Shown here piece by piece: positions 23,808-35,483 of a stretch of DNA of 64,000 nt. A model generated the notes under the pieces. The model ran no database searches. It was not told where the DNA came from and worked only from the letters and a program-made list of their open reading frames with translations. The position numbers and the translations under genes are program-made. Within the stretch, counting starts at the first letter, position 1; the number at the start of each line of letters is the position of its first letter. The stretch is from assembly GCA_017979445.1 (NCBI GenBank), contig JADQWC010000374.1, forward strand, positions 1 to 64,000. Direction: 5' to 3'. Origin of the DNA: Akebia trifoliata. Its lineage: Eukaryota > Streptophyta > Magnoliopsida > Ranunculales > Lardizabalaceae.

Positions 23808-26800
23808 GTTTGTTTATATGTATTCTCAATTTTCACACTTATCACTTTTACATAAAAAGGGCATTCCTATAGGGAGGACACACGATAAGATAAGGATAAG
23901 ATTTTATCATTGATTCCTTGCCCTTTTAGGATTAAAAATTGACTCATGCCTCACGCTTCATTATGCAATGAGCCTTACACCTCAATAGGATTAAAAATTG
24001 ACTCACATAAAATGTCCAATGTCTCAAATTAATTAAAACTCAGTAGACTAAAAATCATGGGGTGATGTTATTGTTTAGTAGATATAGTTGGTATGTGATG
24101 TGGTTAGTTGGTAGATATTAGTGCTTCGTTATTAGTGTGTAATAATTGTTTTAAAATTATGGTTAGAGGTAGATTGTTTATAATAGGAGGTAATTTTTAC
24201 AAAGGGTTTATGCTTTGAGGCATGCTTTATTATGCAATGAGTCTTACATCTCAATAGCTTCAACATAACCAAAAATCATGGGTCAATTTTTTTTTATTTT
24301 CTTATTTAATTTTACACAAATACCCTTCCAATGTCTCTTATTTACATAATCCTACTAAATAGAAGTATTTTTTCTATTCAAGAGATCTCTTAAAATCCCT
24401 CTTTAAAACCTTAAAATTTTCCTATATCAAAATTTCTTTTTAGAGGCTTCAATATTCATCGAATTCGAATCCATTGGTTTCTACAACTTTCTTATGAAGA
24501 TTGTGATCAAATAGAACTAAGTAATCAAGTTATTAGTTTTCAGTAGATAGTCGTTAATAGTTAGTGTGTAATGTGATTAGTTGGTAGATGAGGGCTTCAT
24601 TATTAGTGTGTAATAATGGTTTTAAAATTATGGTTAGAGGTAGATTGTTTATGGTAAGAGGTAATTTTTACAAAGGGTTTATGCCTTGAGGCTTATGCGT
24701 AATGCCTCACGCGTCATTATACAATGAGCCTTACACAATAGGTTCAACATAACCCAAAATCGTGGGACAATTTTTTTTTTTTCTTATTTTATTTTACACA
24801 AATACCTTCTCAATGTCTCTTATTTACATAATCATACTAAAAAGAAGTGTTTTTTGTATTCAAGAGATCTCTCAAAATCTCACTTTAAAACCTTAAAATC
24901 TATCTATACCAAAATTTCTTCTTAGAGGCTTTAATATTTATCGAATTTGAACCCATTGTTTCCTACAACTTTCTCACAAATATTGTCATCAAATATAACC
25001 AAGAAATCAAGGATCCACTAAGGTTTTGAGGTATGTAATTTTTTTATGTATATTCTTGAATTTTGTACCTATATTTTTTTTCAAAAACTTATATTTCTCT
25101 CTTGTTTTTGTGTTTGATTCTTTTATTTTTTAGTTTTATTCTACCTATTTTTTTGTTTGTTGTTTATTTAATGTTTGATACATTATAAGGGATGATACAT
25201 CCTACATTTTTAATGTTTAATTTTTATTTAATGCTTTAAAGGTTTTACTTGTTTTTCTATTTTTAATGATACATCCAACATTTTTAATGTTTAAAAAATC
25301 GTTTGGAGGTGCATAAGCCTTACAAAATTAAGTGGTGCAAGAATCCAATTCTTTTGCTTTGAAGGTTTTATTTGTTTTTCTATTTTTAATGATACATCTA
25401 ACATTTTTAATGTTTAAAAAATCGTTTGGAGGTGCATAAGTCTTACTTTTTGATTAGGTGGTGCAAGAATCCAATTTTTTTGGGATTGGTTTAGTGTTGC
25501 CAAATTAGATTTTGTAGAAACTGTTTTACTAGTGCAAAAATTTAGACTTTTGGATCTGTTTTAGTGAGTTTAGAGGTAAGTATTTAGTGGTTATTGTGCA
25601 TTATTATTATTATTATGTAGTTAATAGTTAGTGCGAAATGTAGTTAGTTGGTAAATGTAAGTGTTTCGTTTGGTTATTAATTAATAGTTGTTTTTACAAT
25701 TTAGTAGATTGTCATTAATAGTTGTTTATAATTAGTTATTAGATGTTATTGTTTAGTAGATAGTCGTTAATAGTTAGTGTGTAATGTGGTTAGTTGGTAG
25801 ATATTAGTACTTCGTTATTAGTGTGCAATAATGATTTTAAAATTATGGTTAGGGGTAGATTGTTTATAATAAGTGGTTTTTACAAAGGATTTATGCCTTG
25901 AGGCTTACGCCTTTTGAATTTTTTTATATAGAAAAACTCTTTTTTTTTTTTTTTTTTTTTTTGTATTTAATTCTTTTATTTTTTATTTTAATTATTCTCT
26001 AGTTTATAATAGGATCTAAAATACTATTCCTAGGCCTAGAGTATTTGTTTATTTGATGTTTGATACTCTATGAGTGATGATACATTCTACATTTTTAATG
26101 TTTAATTTTTATTTGATGCTTTGAAGGTTTTACTTGTTTTTATATTTTTAATGATACATCCTACATTTTTAATGTTTAAAAAATCATTTGGAGGTGTATA
26201 AGCCTTGCTTTTTGTAATTGGTTAGGTGGTGTAAGAATCCAATTCTTTTGGGATTGGTTTAGTGTTGTCAAATTAGATTTTGTAGAAATTGTTTTATTAG
26301 TGCAAAAATTTAGACTTTTTGATATGTTTTAGTGAGTTTAGGTTTCGACTATTTTGTGTGACACGAAAATTAGATTTCCTGTCACGAGTAATTATATATA
26401 TATATAGGTAAGTATAATAAGGTCTAAAATACTATTTCTAGGCCTGGAGTAGTTGTTTGTTTGATGTTTGATACTCTATGAGTGATGATACATCCTACAT
26501 TTTTAATGTTTAATTTTTATTTGATGCTTTGAAGGTTTTACTTGTTTTTATATTTTTAATGTTAAAAAATCGTTTGGAGGTGTATAAGCCTTACTTTTTG
26601 TAATTGGTTAGGTGTTACAAGAATCCATTTTTTTTTTGGGATTGGTTTAGTGTTGCCAAATTAAATTTTGTGGAAACTATTTTACTAGCGCAAAAATTTA
26701 GATTTTTGGATATATTTTAGTGAGTTTAGATTTTGTGACTGTTTTGTGTGACACGAAATTTAGATTTCGATTTTTGTCACGGGTAATTATATTTATATAT

Positions 26801-26814
26801 ATAGTCATTAATAT
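23808..26814. repeat. 3.2-kb AT-rich repeat unit, copy 2 (truncated)
   Basis: This segment repeats copy 1 from CAATTTTCACACTTATCACT through GATCCACTAAGGTTTTGAGG (21729 versus 25012) to GGTAATTATATTTATATATA. It stops near 26814, where copy 1 continues with GTTAGTGCAAAATG, and is joined there to a pararetrovirus-like fragment. Base differences are scattered, so the duplication is not very recent. An insertion near 23945 repeats part of the TATGCAATGAGCC motif. There is no gene. Confidence 0.8.
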
Positions 26815-27961
26815 TTATAAGTTGCTGTCCAAGTTTTCCTGTAGGAATTTCTTGTAACAAACTTGTCTGTGGTTCGGTATGAAACATCACGAGAGTCTGA
26901 AATTGGATAGCTAGTTGATTCCTTTGCGGATGTAGTAAAATTTCATATCCTGCCGTATCAACAACTAACTTGAATTGATCTAGACTATCTAGGCTTGTGG
27001 TATAACCTGGGATTGTTTGAAAATAGGCTACATTATCTTGTAATCTAACACTTGGCTTGTTATCTATAGGGTATTCAGGATTATCCTGGGCTCCTACAGC
27101 TTCTTTAATGGCTCGTATTAAAATAAGATCTAATTTTTTGTCTAAGAACATAAGATATATTCCTTGCTTTCCTTCTAAAGCTTCATTCCTAGAAATTATC
27201 CTTTTTTCTAGTTTGGGTAGATCTGGTTGAAAACTTAGCATATGATATATTGACTCTGTCAAGTTATCTGGGATGTCTTGTTCTATTTTGGCTATTAATC
27301 ATCTTTCTATATTATTCCCTCCATCTTCTATCCTAGAATTAGTGGAATAATGTCGGGCCTCTAATGTCTTCTTGTTGATATAGTAAAGAATTAAGTTCTT
27401 TGAATGATTTTATTATCATTTCAAAAATCCATCTAAGTCTATTAGAAATGTGATTTCTTTGTTGACTTAGCATTTTAATATTTACTAATTCATTTTTCCT
27501 TATGAATTTTAATTCTATGCATGACTCTGGGTTATACCATACTCTTGCATTAGGAAGTAGGTAGTCTTCTATGGTCTCAAGCTTTTCTGTTTTTAAGAAC
27601 CATTGATAGATTCTTGGGATTGAACATAATCTTAGTGTATTAGATATATCTAACCTTTGGTTTTGCTGTCTATAGAATTTATGGCTTGAATATGTATGTT
27701 AAACATTTTCAAACCTTTGTCATATTCTTCATCCATATCTGCTTCAAATAGATAGGTGTATCTAACGTTGTTGAAATCATAGTATTGATACTGATATGCT
27801 TTTTCATTTAGAAGTGCCATTCTAAAATGGAAGATTGCTGAACTATGCAATCCTAGACTAACTATCTTTCTCTCTTCGTCTTTAAATAACTGCCTTTGAG
27901 CATACTTAACTATTTTTTTGACTCTGGCTTGAGTCTCATGCCTTGGGATGGTATTCATGTT
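26815..27961 (-). pseudogene. Endogenous pararetrovirus-like polyprotein fragment, degraded
   Basis: The minus strand is coding-like over about 1.1 kb. Open segments at about 27960-27650 and 27262-26815 are joined by a middle part (27650-27290) that continues in shifted frames, so at least two frameshifts or stops break the frame. Composition and phrasing resemble the N-terminal (movement/coat) part of Caulimoviridae polyproteins of the type common as old endogenous copies in flowering plants. No protease, reverse transcriptase or RNase H region is present. The fragment is cut on one side by the 3.2-kb repeat and on the other by the satellite. It cannot be functional. The family call rests on general resemblance only; an unrelated transposon protein is the alternative. 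Confidence 0.45.
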
Positions 27962-30021
27962 TTTTAAAAAAATTCGATCCAGTCCGGACTCGTCTTCCTT
28001 GCCGAAAATGGCAAAAAATAGGAAGATATGCCCGGGCGACCGTTCCCGTCGAAAACTCAAAATTTCTTACGTTTTTATAAACACCCGTATCTCACTCTCT
28101 GCTCAACTGGTTGATTAGTAGAACATACCCACTCGTCCGTACGGATGTTAGCTACGTCCCTCAGGCCGGGATCCTTTTCGAAAAACGTGATTTCCGTGGG
28201 GGTACACCTTTTTCTGGGTAAGACACGTGCGTGTTCAAATGGTCGTATCTCATCGTTCGTCTTTCAGTTTTTAACGAAATTTATGTCCAATCAACCGTAT
28301 CAAAAATTTCTACGTTTCCCGAGTAGAAAGATTCCCGGTCCAGACTCGTCTTCCTTACCGAAAATGGCAAAAAACGGGAAGTTCCGCCCGGGCGACCGTT
28401 CTCGTCGAAAACTCAAAATTTCTGATTTTTTTAAACGCTCGTATCTCATTCTCCGCTTGACTCGAAAAATCCGTAGCGCATACCCACTCGTCCGTACGGA
28501 TGTTAGCTACGTTACCATATTCCCGGATTTAATCCCGCAGGTCGGGATCCTTTCCGAAGAAAGTGATTTCCGTGGGGGTACACCATTTTAAGAAAAAGAT
28601 ATGCGCGCATTCAAATGGTCGTATCTCATGGCCCGTATTTCGGTTTTTAACGTAATCCACATCCAATCGTCCGTATCGAAAATTTAAACATTTTCCGAGT
28701 AAAAAGATTCCTGTTTCGCTTTGGCGTTCCTTGCCGAAAATGGCAAACAACAGGAAGCTCCATACGGGTGATCGTTCCCGTCGAAAACTCGAAATTTCTG
28801 ATATTTTTTCAAACGCTCGTATCTCACTCTCCGCTCGACTCGAAAAATCCGTAGTGCATACCCACTCGTCCGTACGGATGTTAGCTACGTCACCATATTC
28901 TCAGATTTCATCCCGCAGGCCGGGATCCTTTTCGAAGAAGGTGATTTCCGTAGGGGTACACCTTTTTCAGAAAAAGACACGTGCGCATTCAAATGGTCGT
29001 ATCTCATGGCCCGTATTTTGGTTTTTAACGTAATCCATGCCCAATCGTCCGTATCAAAAATTTTAACATTTTCCGAGTAGAAAGATTCTTATTTCGGATT
29101 GGCGTTCCTTGCCGAAAATGGCAAACAAAGGGAAGCTCCGTACGGGCGACCGTTCCCGTGGAAAACTCGAAATTTTTGACGTTTTTTCAAACGCCCGTAT
29201 CTCACTCTCCGCTCGACTCGAAAAATCCGTAGCACATACCCACTCGTCCGTACGGATATTAGCTACGTCACCATATTCCCGGATTTCATCCCGCAGGCCG
29301 AGATCCTTTCCGATGAAGGTGATTTCCGTGGGGGTACACCTTTTTTAGAAAAAGACACGTGCGAGTTCAAATGGTCGTATCTCATGGCCTGTATTTCGGC
29401 TTTTAACGTAATCCATGTCCAATTGTCCGTATCGAAAATTTTAAAATTTTTCGAGTAGAAAGATTCCTGTTTCGGAATGGCGTTCCTTGCCGAAAATGGC
29501 AAACTATGGGAAACTTCGTACGGGCGACCATTCCGGTCGAAAACACAAAATTTCTGACGTTTTTTCAAACGCCCGTATCTCACTCTCCGCTCGACTCGAA
29601 AAATCCATAGCGCGTACCCACTCGTTCGTACGGATGTTAGCTACGTCACCGTTTTTCCGGATTTTATCCCGCAGGCCGGGATCCTTTCCGAAGAAGGTGA
29701 TTTCCGTGGGGGTACACCTTTTTCAAAAAAAGACACGTGCGCGTTCAAATGGTCGTATCTCATGCTCGTATTTCGGTTTTTAACGTAATCCATGCCCAAT
29801 CGTCCGTATAAAAAATTTTAACATTTTCTGATTAGAAAGATTCCTATTTCAGATTGGCGTTCCTTGCCGAAAATGGCAAACAACGGGAAGCTCCGTACGG
29901 GTGACCGTTCCCGTCGAAAACTCGAAATTTCTAACGTTTTTTCAAACGTCCGTATCTCACTCTCCGCTCGAATCGAAAAACCTGTAGTGCATACCCACTC
30001 GTCCGTACGGATGTTAGCTAC
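27962..30021. repeat. 377-bp satellite array, left block
   Basis: About five and a half tandem monomers; the landmark GTTAGCTAC recurs at about 28146, 28503, 28881, 29259, 29634 and 30014, with a period of 376-379 bp. Every full monomer has GTCCGTACGGATGTTAGC, GCAGGCCGGGATCCTTTC, GTGGGGGTACACCTTTTT, AAATGGTCGTATCTCAT, CGTTCCTTGCCGAAAATGGC and GACCGTTCCCGTCGAAAA. The first monomer (27962-28440) is of the edge subfamily and lacks about 20 bases after GTTAGCTACGTC. The change to the main subfamily is near 28440-28460. The block ends at 30021 where the transposon begins. Open frames of about 100 codons on both strands are by-products of the repeat. Confidence 0.95.
30019..30021. repeat. Target site duplication, left (TAC)
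   Basis: The satellite reads GTTAGCTACGTCACC in other monomers. Here it reads GTTAGCTAC and then the transposon, and resumes with TACGTCACC at 37564. TAC is thus duplicated. PIF/Harbinger elements make 3-bp duplications, typically TTA or TAA. Because a C precedes each copy, CTA or CTAC are equally readable. Confidence 0.85.
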
Positions 30022-30215
30022 GGGTGCGATTGATTGCGCTTCCAAACGCAAATTTACCGGCGTTTGCGTCAAAACGCGGGATTTTAATTTTTTTTGAGTG
30101 TTTGATACAACGTTAAAACGCAGCGTTTTGATGTTTTAAACGCAATTTTACCATTTTTACCGCTGTTTTGAAAAGCGGGATAGAGGAGCTTTGCGCAATC
30201 ACGTTAAAACGAGAT
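30022..30215 (+). repeat. Left terminal inverted repeat and subterminal repeats
   Basis: The terminal GGGTGCGATTGATTGCGCTT is followed by a CpG-rich zone with several AAAACGC/GCGTTTT motifs, including the near-palindrome AAAACGCAGCGTTTT, and GTTTGATACAACG near 30100. The inverse, TGTATCAAAC, appears near the right end (about 37400), so the subterminal zones are related as inverted copies. Such motifs are candidate binding sites for the ORF1 protein or transposase. Confidence 0.75.
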
Positions 30216-30299
30216 GATATGAAAAGACCGTTATGCCCTTCCACTTTTTTGTTATTTACATCCCTATCCGCGATTTTAACCTCATTCACATTTACCATT

Positions 30300-30556
30300 C
30301 GATTTCACAGCCGACTGATCTCATTGAAGACGACGACCAGCCGACCGATCTCATCGACGACGACGACCACCGAATCGCCGATCTAACTCTTTGACGACGA
30401 CGACGACGCCGGTAACTTTGTTCAAACGAAACCCATCGACGACGACGCCGGTATCTTTGTTCAAACGAAACCCATCGACGACGACAACGCTAGCTTCGGT
30501 CAAACGAAACCCACCGACTTGAAAAACCCACCGTCGATCGACACCATCATCTCTGT
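30300..30556 (+). promoter_or_regulatory. Transposon leader with GACGACGAC-rich tandem repeat
   Basis: Three imperfect copies of a unit of about 40-45 bp (TTTGTTCAAACGAAACCCAT followed by CGACGACGACGCCGG) run from about 30390 to 30520, preceded by related CGACGACGAC tracts. A CT-rich run begins at 30559. TCATCTCT|GTGAGC at 30556 is a plausible splice donor. The next strong acceptor in the leader, GGCAG at 33591, lies directly before the ORF1 ATG. The segment is therefore read as the non-coding first exon and promoter-proximal part of the transposon transcript. This is inferred; no TATA box is assigned. Confidence 0.45.
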
Positions 30557-33500
30557 GAGCTCTCTCTCTCTCTATCTCATCGATTTCACTATCTATTTTT
30601 GACGAAATTGCTTATTAACAGAAATTTTTCTGTTAGGTTGTAATTTTTTGGTTGATTTTTATTAAAATAAATTTTTGTTAGAAATATTTGTGAATGATTG
30701 TTGTCCATTAACGCCTCTTAGAAATTTTTTTGTTAGAAATTGCATCGATTAATGCCTTTTAGAAATTTTTGTTAGAAACAAGCAATATTTGTTACGAAAG
30801 AAGAAAACATTTGGGATATTGAAATTGATTGGGCCTTTACAACGTTGGGATTTCAGCTTTGGGGATTGGAAATTTCTCCCCAATTCAATGAGAGTAATAG
30901 CTCACCTTAGAAAAAATTTCAGCTTTGGGGAGGATTTTCATGAATGGCGAGATCATGCCATGTCCACAGCTTTAGAAAAAATTTCAGCTTTAATTTCAAA
31001 GCTTTTTTATTATTCTTTATGCTCATAATGCCTACGCCTATATGTTTATGTCATCCAATGACTAAGTGCCATGTTGACTAATACTACTATCTTTTAACCA
31101 ATGAGATCATGCCATGTGGACTGTTGTAACTTTGTCATACATTTGTAGCTCATCCTACATTAGGAATCGAACTTATCTAATATTTTGATCCAACATTTAT
31201 GGATTCTTTTATTCCAATACAATCCAACTGCAACAAGGATTGTAATATAATTAAACTTGAGGCTGCAAATGCTCCTTGTAAAGAGATTCCATTTTATAAT
31301 ATTTTTAATTATTAAAATATATTGACTTTTTAATATTTTTACTAATAATATGAAGTAGTGTTCATCGGCCAACTAGATCATTTATTAGCTAATGTGTCTT
31401 AATTAGTGGTTGTCTTTGGAGTTCTTTCCCTGTGTTTTACGTGTCTTGTTGTGCGTAACTTGATATCGGAAGGTTTTTTTACTTTATTTACTGTTTTCTT
31501 CTCTCTCTATCTCTCTGTTTTTGTCTTTCTCTATTTTTATAAAGGTAGTGTGGTGTAGTGTGATTTATACAAATTGAGGGACTACGTGGAATTCACAGAG
31601 TCTCATTTTTTTTAATTAATAAAGGTCTTAATTTTACATTGGTAAGGAAATTATCATTTTGCCCTTTTTTTTTAACCTTTATAATTCTTCTGATCTAAGA
31701 AAGGTTGTTTACTTGAAAGTCAATGGAGTAAGGATAGGATGAACCTAAAACTAGTAGTTATAACTTATGGGTTATATGTATCACATTCATATTTTGTGGT
31801 CCATACTCCCTAACACCAAATAAATATAGCAAATTAAATTGATGGCACACTTTGACTTCAAGATGTTGAAGCAGCCGCTACTACACCGTCCAAAATTTAA
31901 AAAAATATTTTTCTTGACTAATAGCCATGAAAGAAGTCATGTTTTGCTCGGAGACTCTCAGTGCTTGCCATGTCAACCATATAGAAGTAGTTTTGTATTG
32001 TTATAAATCACAGTGCCATTCAATCCACGTGGGTACATGTGATTGGTGGATCCCAGATTTGAGCAAATGAAATTATTACACCTGTCTTGCATTTACATAA
32101 TTTTAAAAGTTAAAAAAAAAATTCTGCCTTTTGTTATGTTAGTAAAGCTAGCTTAACTCAAAAGAAAAGAAAAGAAAAATGCTACCATAGTTCATTTCCA
32201 ATTCTGCCTTTTGTTACAATCTCATTTTTCACAAAGATGATCAATTTCCGAATAGGTAGATCTTTCGAGCTGTTGCTAGACTGATTAACAAGCAAGAAGC
32301 AACCAATTGTGCCAAACTTTGACTCAAAATTCTAATGGTCTCATGCACGATGAATCTATTTATTAGAAAAACCAACTAGTTTTGTTGAGGACACTGTTTA
32401 CTCAATTAGTAATTGGCCTCCATATGGACCTAGAATATGACAAGTTGCAATCCATAGACCATATGAATCATCTATTTAAAAAACACATGACCATGTTGTT
32501 CTAAACATTAGTATTGTTATCCAAACTCTGTTAGAAACAAGCAAATTTTGTTAGAAATTGCATTTATTTGAAAAAATAACTTGGTTTTACTTATTTTAAT
32601 TATGTCGATGAGAGTTATATAAATTTTTTATTTTTCAAAACTAATCTAAAGGGGTTTAAGAGATCATTTTCAAACTATGGCCACTAGTTATACCCAAAAA
32701 TAAGCTTACTTTCTAGATTGAAGAGCAAGAAGCTTTACTAGTGTAATCAGCAAAATCCTAATATGGATTGAGAATTTCTCAAGTATATATCTTTCTCCTT
32801 CCATATGTTAAAAAAAAAATTATGATTGATTGTACATGTTTAATTTGAGTGCGAGTTATTCTAAGTTCTCCTTCTTTAAATTGTAGATTTTCTTACATTT
32901 ATTGTATGTATCGTTCATGCACTAGTAGAGCTAAACCAATTCCCTGTGTATTGGATCCAAACCACAATTGGTTTTTCTTATAATATATATGTCTTCTCTA
33001 GAGTCCAACGTTGTTGGATAATGTTGAAGTATCTTGTTGGATAATGGTTTTGTTATAGAAGGATGAGCTCTTCCAACCCCCAAAGGATAAGGCATGGATG
33101 ATGTATGAACTCTTCTAACCCCTTGGGATAAGGCTTTGAATCTGTTATTTGAATCTTGTATTGATACACATTGACTTGTTCTTTGGTACATGGATTAAAC
33201 TTTCTTCTTAGTAATTTTAAAATTCAATGCAATCTGTTTCTAAGTTCAGTATGGTTTTAAACAATTGAAATCCAATTGTTTCACTCTCATTATCTCAATG
33301 ACTACCGTGAGACTGAGAATACACACACACACACACAACACACATACAACAATTACTGTGTTTTGTATAGTCAAAGATTGAGAACACAGGGCTCCCTCAC
33401 CGTGGGACTGAGAACTGTGCATTCTTCCGGCTATCTATATGATAACCTGACATTGCCTCCTGGTTTCTCTCTTTGATTATACACTGTGCAAAAATTGTAG

Positions 33501-33591
33501 GTTGAGATGGTGTAAATAATTTACATGATTAATAGAAATAGACCATTTAATATTCTGTTCTACTGTCGTCTCTTGTTATTACCATTGGCAG
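30557..33591 (+). other. Presumed 5' UTR intron of the transposon
   Basis: About 3 kb lacks any credible gene. It begins with GTGAGC and a CT run and ends in ATTACCATTGGCAG immediately before the ORF1 start codon. Content is AT-rich. TTAGAAATTTTTGTTAGAAA-type repeats occur near 30620-30790 and again near 32530. AGCTTTGGGGATT/AGCTTTGGGGAGG and GAGATCATGCCATGT are each repeated within 30850-31120. A CA microsatellite lies at 33322-33346. Intron status is an inference from the two splice-like ends. Confidence 0.4.
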
Positions 33592-34643
33592 ATGGAAGAT
33601 AACAATTCAAAGAATGCAAAAGCAGATTGGACACCCAAACAACATGAAGTTTGGGTCGAGATTTGCTATGAATTAGTTAAGAAGGGGAGGAGACCGCACA
33701 AAGTGCTTGACAAGACCGGTTATGATTTCTTAGTTAAGGAGTTTAATAAGAGAACTAATGTTTATTACGATAGAGGACAAATGAAGAACAAGTGGGATAG
33801 ACAAAAAGGCATTTGGGGACGTTGGAATAAGATTTGCACGAATACTGGCGTCTCTTATGATGTTGATAATGGCATATTAGATGCAAGTGATGAGTGGTGG
33901 GATGGGTGGTTAGAGGTACATTTCTTGTTAATTTTTCATTTTATTTATTTTAAGATTTTTGTCTATCCCACTTGTTGTAAAATAGGGTTTTTTATTTTTT
34001 ATAGCATCATCCAAAAGATGCAATATTTCGAAAGCAACCTCTGAAGTTTGCGAAACAATTGGATTTCATCTTTGGAGGGACATATGCCACTGGTAGCCGG
34101 ATGTGGTCACCTGCATCTGGTACAATGCCATCTGCATCACTACCTCAGGATGAGAATCTAGATGAGGATGATCTAGATGATGTCATGCCAACCCAGCATC
34201 CAGAGTCTCAGACACCTCTACAGGAGACTCCTGATGATGCTGATGAGTTTGAGGATGATGCTACTCCTATTGTACCCTCACCCACAACCCACGTTCGACG
34301 CAGAAGTGGAGATACTCTACTACCTCAAAGTCGTAGGCAGAAGACGACCACTGCTAGGCAAATTGGCCAGTCATTGGAGATGCTCGCAAATGCAGTCCAG
34401 AGTCAGATATCCGCTTCTACCAATCCCACTGTAATTAAGAAAGGCAGTATTCAAGAGTCAATCGAGCTCTTAGACCAGCTACCAAATGTACCTACCAATA
34501 GTGATCTCTATCGTTATGCATTGAAGATGTTTATAAAAAACAAACAATTCAGAGAGGTTTTTTGTGCATTACGATCAGCAGATGTTCGTCTTGAGTGGTT
34601 GAATGGCGAGATGTCTGATTTTATGGCTGGAAAAGGCATTTAG
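33592..34643 (+). CDS. PIF/Harbinger ORF1 protein, Myb/SANT-like DNA-binding
   Basis: Two exons, 33592-33915 and 34005-34643, give a 320-residue protein with no internal stop. Both splice sites are canonical (GAG|GTACAT and TTATAG|CATCAT). Residues about 10-108 form the Myb/SANT-like domain seen in plant Harbinger ORF1 proteins and related host genes. It starts DWTPKQHEVWVEICYELVKK, includes the conserved GYDFLVKEFNKRTN and QMKNKWDRQK, and ends DEWWDGWLE. The middle is acidic (DENLDEDDLDD). The C-terminal third, with DLYRYALKMFIKNKQFREVF, is the conserved tail that follows this domain. In Ping-type elements the ORF1 protein enters the nucleus, binds element DNA and is needed with the transposase. 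The start is set by the ATG directly after the leader acceptor. Confidence 0.9.
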
Positions 34644-34715
34644 ACTTGTTTTATATGTAACTAAAATATTTTTTTGGGTTTTATGATGCACTTATAGAGT
34701 GCAATATACATTGGT

Positions 34716-34825
34716 TATTTTTGGCTGTTAGATGGATATTGTACATATTATATTTTTGGCTGTTAGATGGATATTGTATATATTATATTTTTGGCTGTTA
34801 GATGGATATTGTGATTAATATTTCT
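34716..34825. repeat. Three tandem 35-bp units between ORF1 and transposase
   Basis: TTGGCTGTTAGATGGATATT starts at 34721, 34756 and 34791, exactly 35 bp apart. Two decayed copies (ATTAGATGGATATTTTT, GTTAGATAGATATA) follow to about 34865. The array separates the ORF1 stop from the transposase start and probably contains the 3' end of ORF1 transcripts and the start of the second unit. Confidence 0.85.
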
Positions 34826-34892
34826 ATTAGATGGATATTTTTATTTGTTGTTAGATAGATATATACTACTAATATGAATTCATAAGCAGGTC

Positions 34893-35452
34893 ATGGATTC
34901 AGATGTTGATACGATGAATACTATCGATTCAGCTGATACGGCTGATACTATCGATTCAAATGATGATTCCACCAATACTGTCGACTCAAGTGTTTTAAGT
35001 ATGACCGCTACAGGAGGCGTCCTAGGTTCTTCATTTTATTACGAGAATTTTTTACATAGGGAGCCACATAATAATAGTCAGTTAAAGGGGATTGATTTTG
35101 TGCGGGAGACACTGGATGATAATCGTGCGACGTGTCATTCATTATTTAGAATGGAACGACACGTATTTCTGAATCTGTGTAGTCTTTTGGAAGTTCGAGG
35201 TCTATTGAAGATGGAACGCTACATTACTATTCAAGAACAACTAGCGATGTTTTTATTGATAGTAGGACATAATCAAGGACAAAGATTAGTTGCAAATAGT
35301 TTTGATCACTCTGTTCATTCAGTTAGTAAGTATTTCAACAAAGTTCTTTTGGGTATGGTGAACTTATCAATGTCCTTAATTGTACCTCCCGACCTCAATG
35401 AAGTCTCTTCGCACATCCGTAACAATCCTCGTTTTTGGCCATATTTTAAGGT

Positions 35453-35483
<31 letters not shown>

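Noticed and set aside
20583..26814. Direct repeats as the two LTRs of a retrotransposon
   Set aside because: The copies abut with no internal region, primer-binding site, polypurine tract or gag-pol remnant between them.
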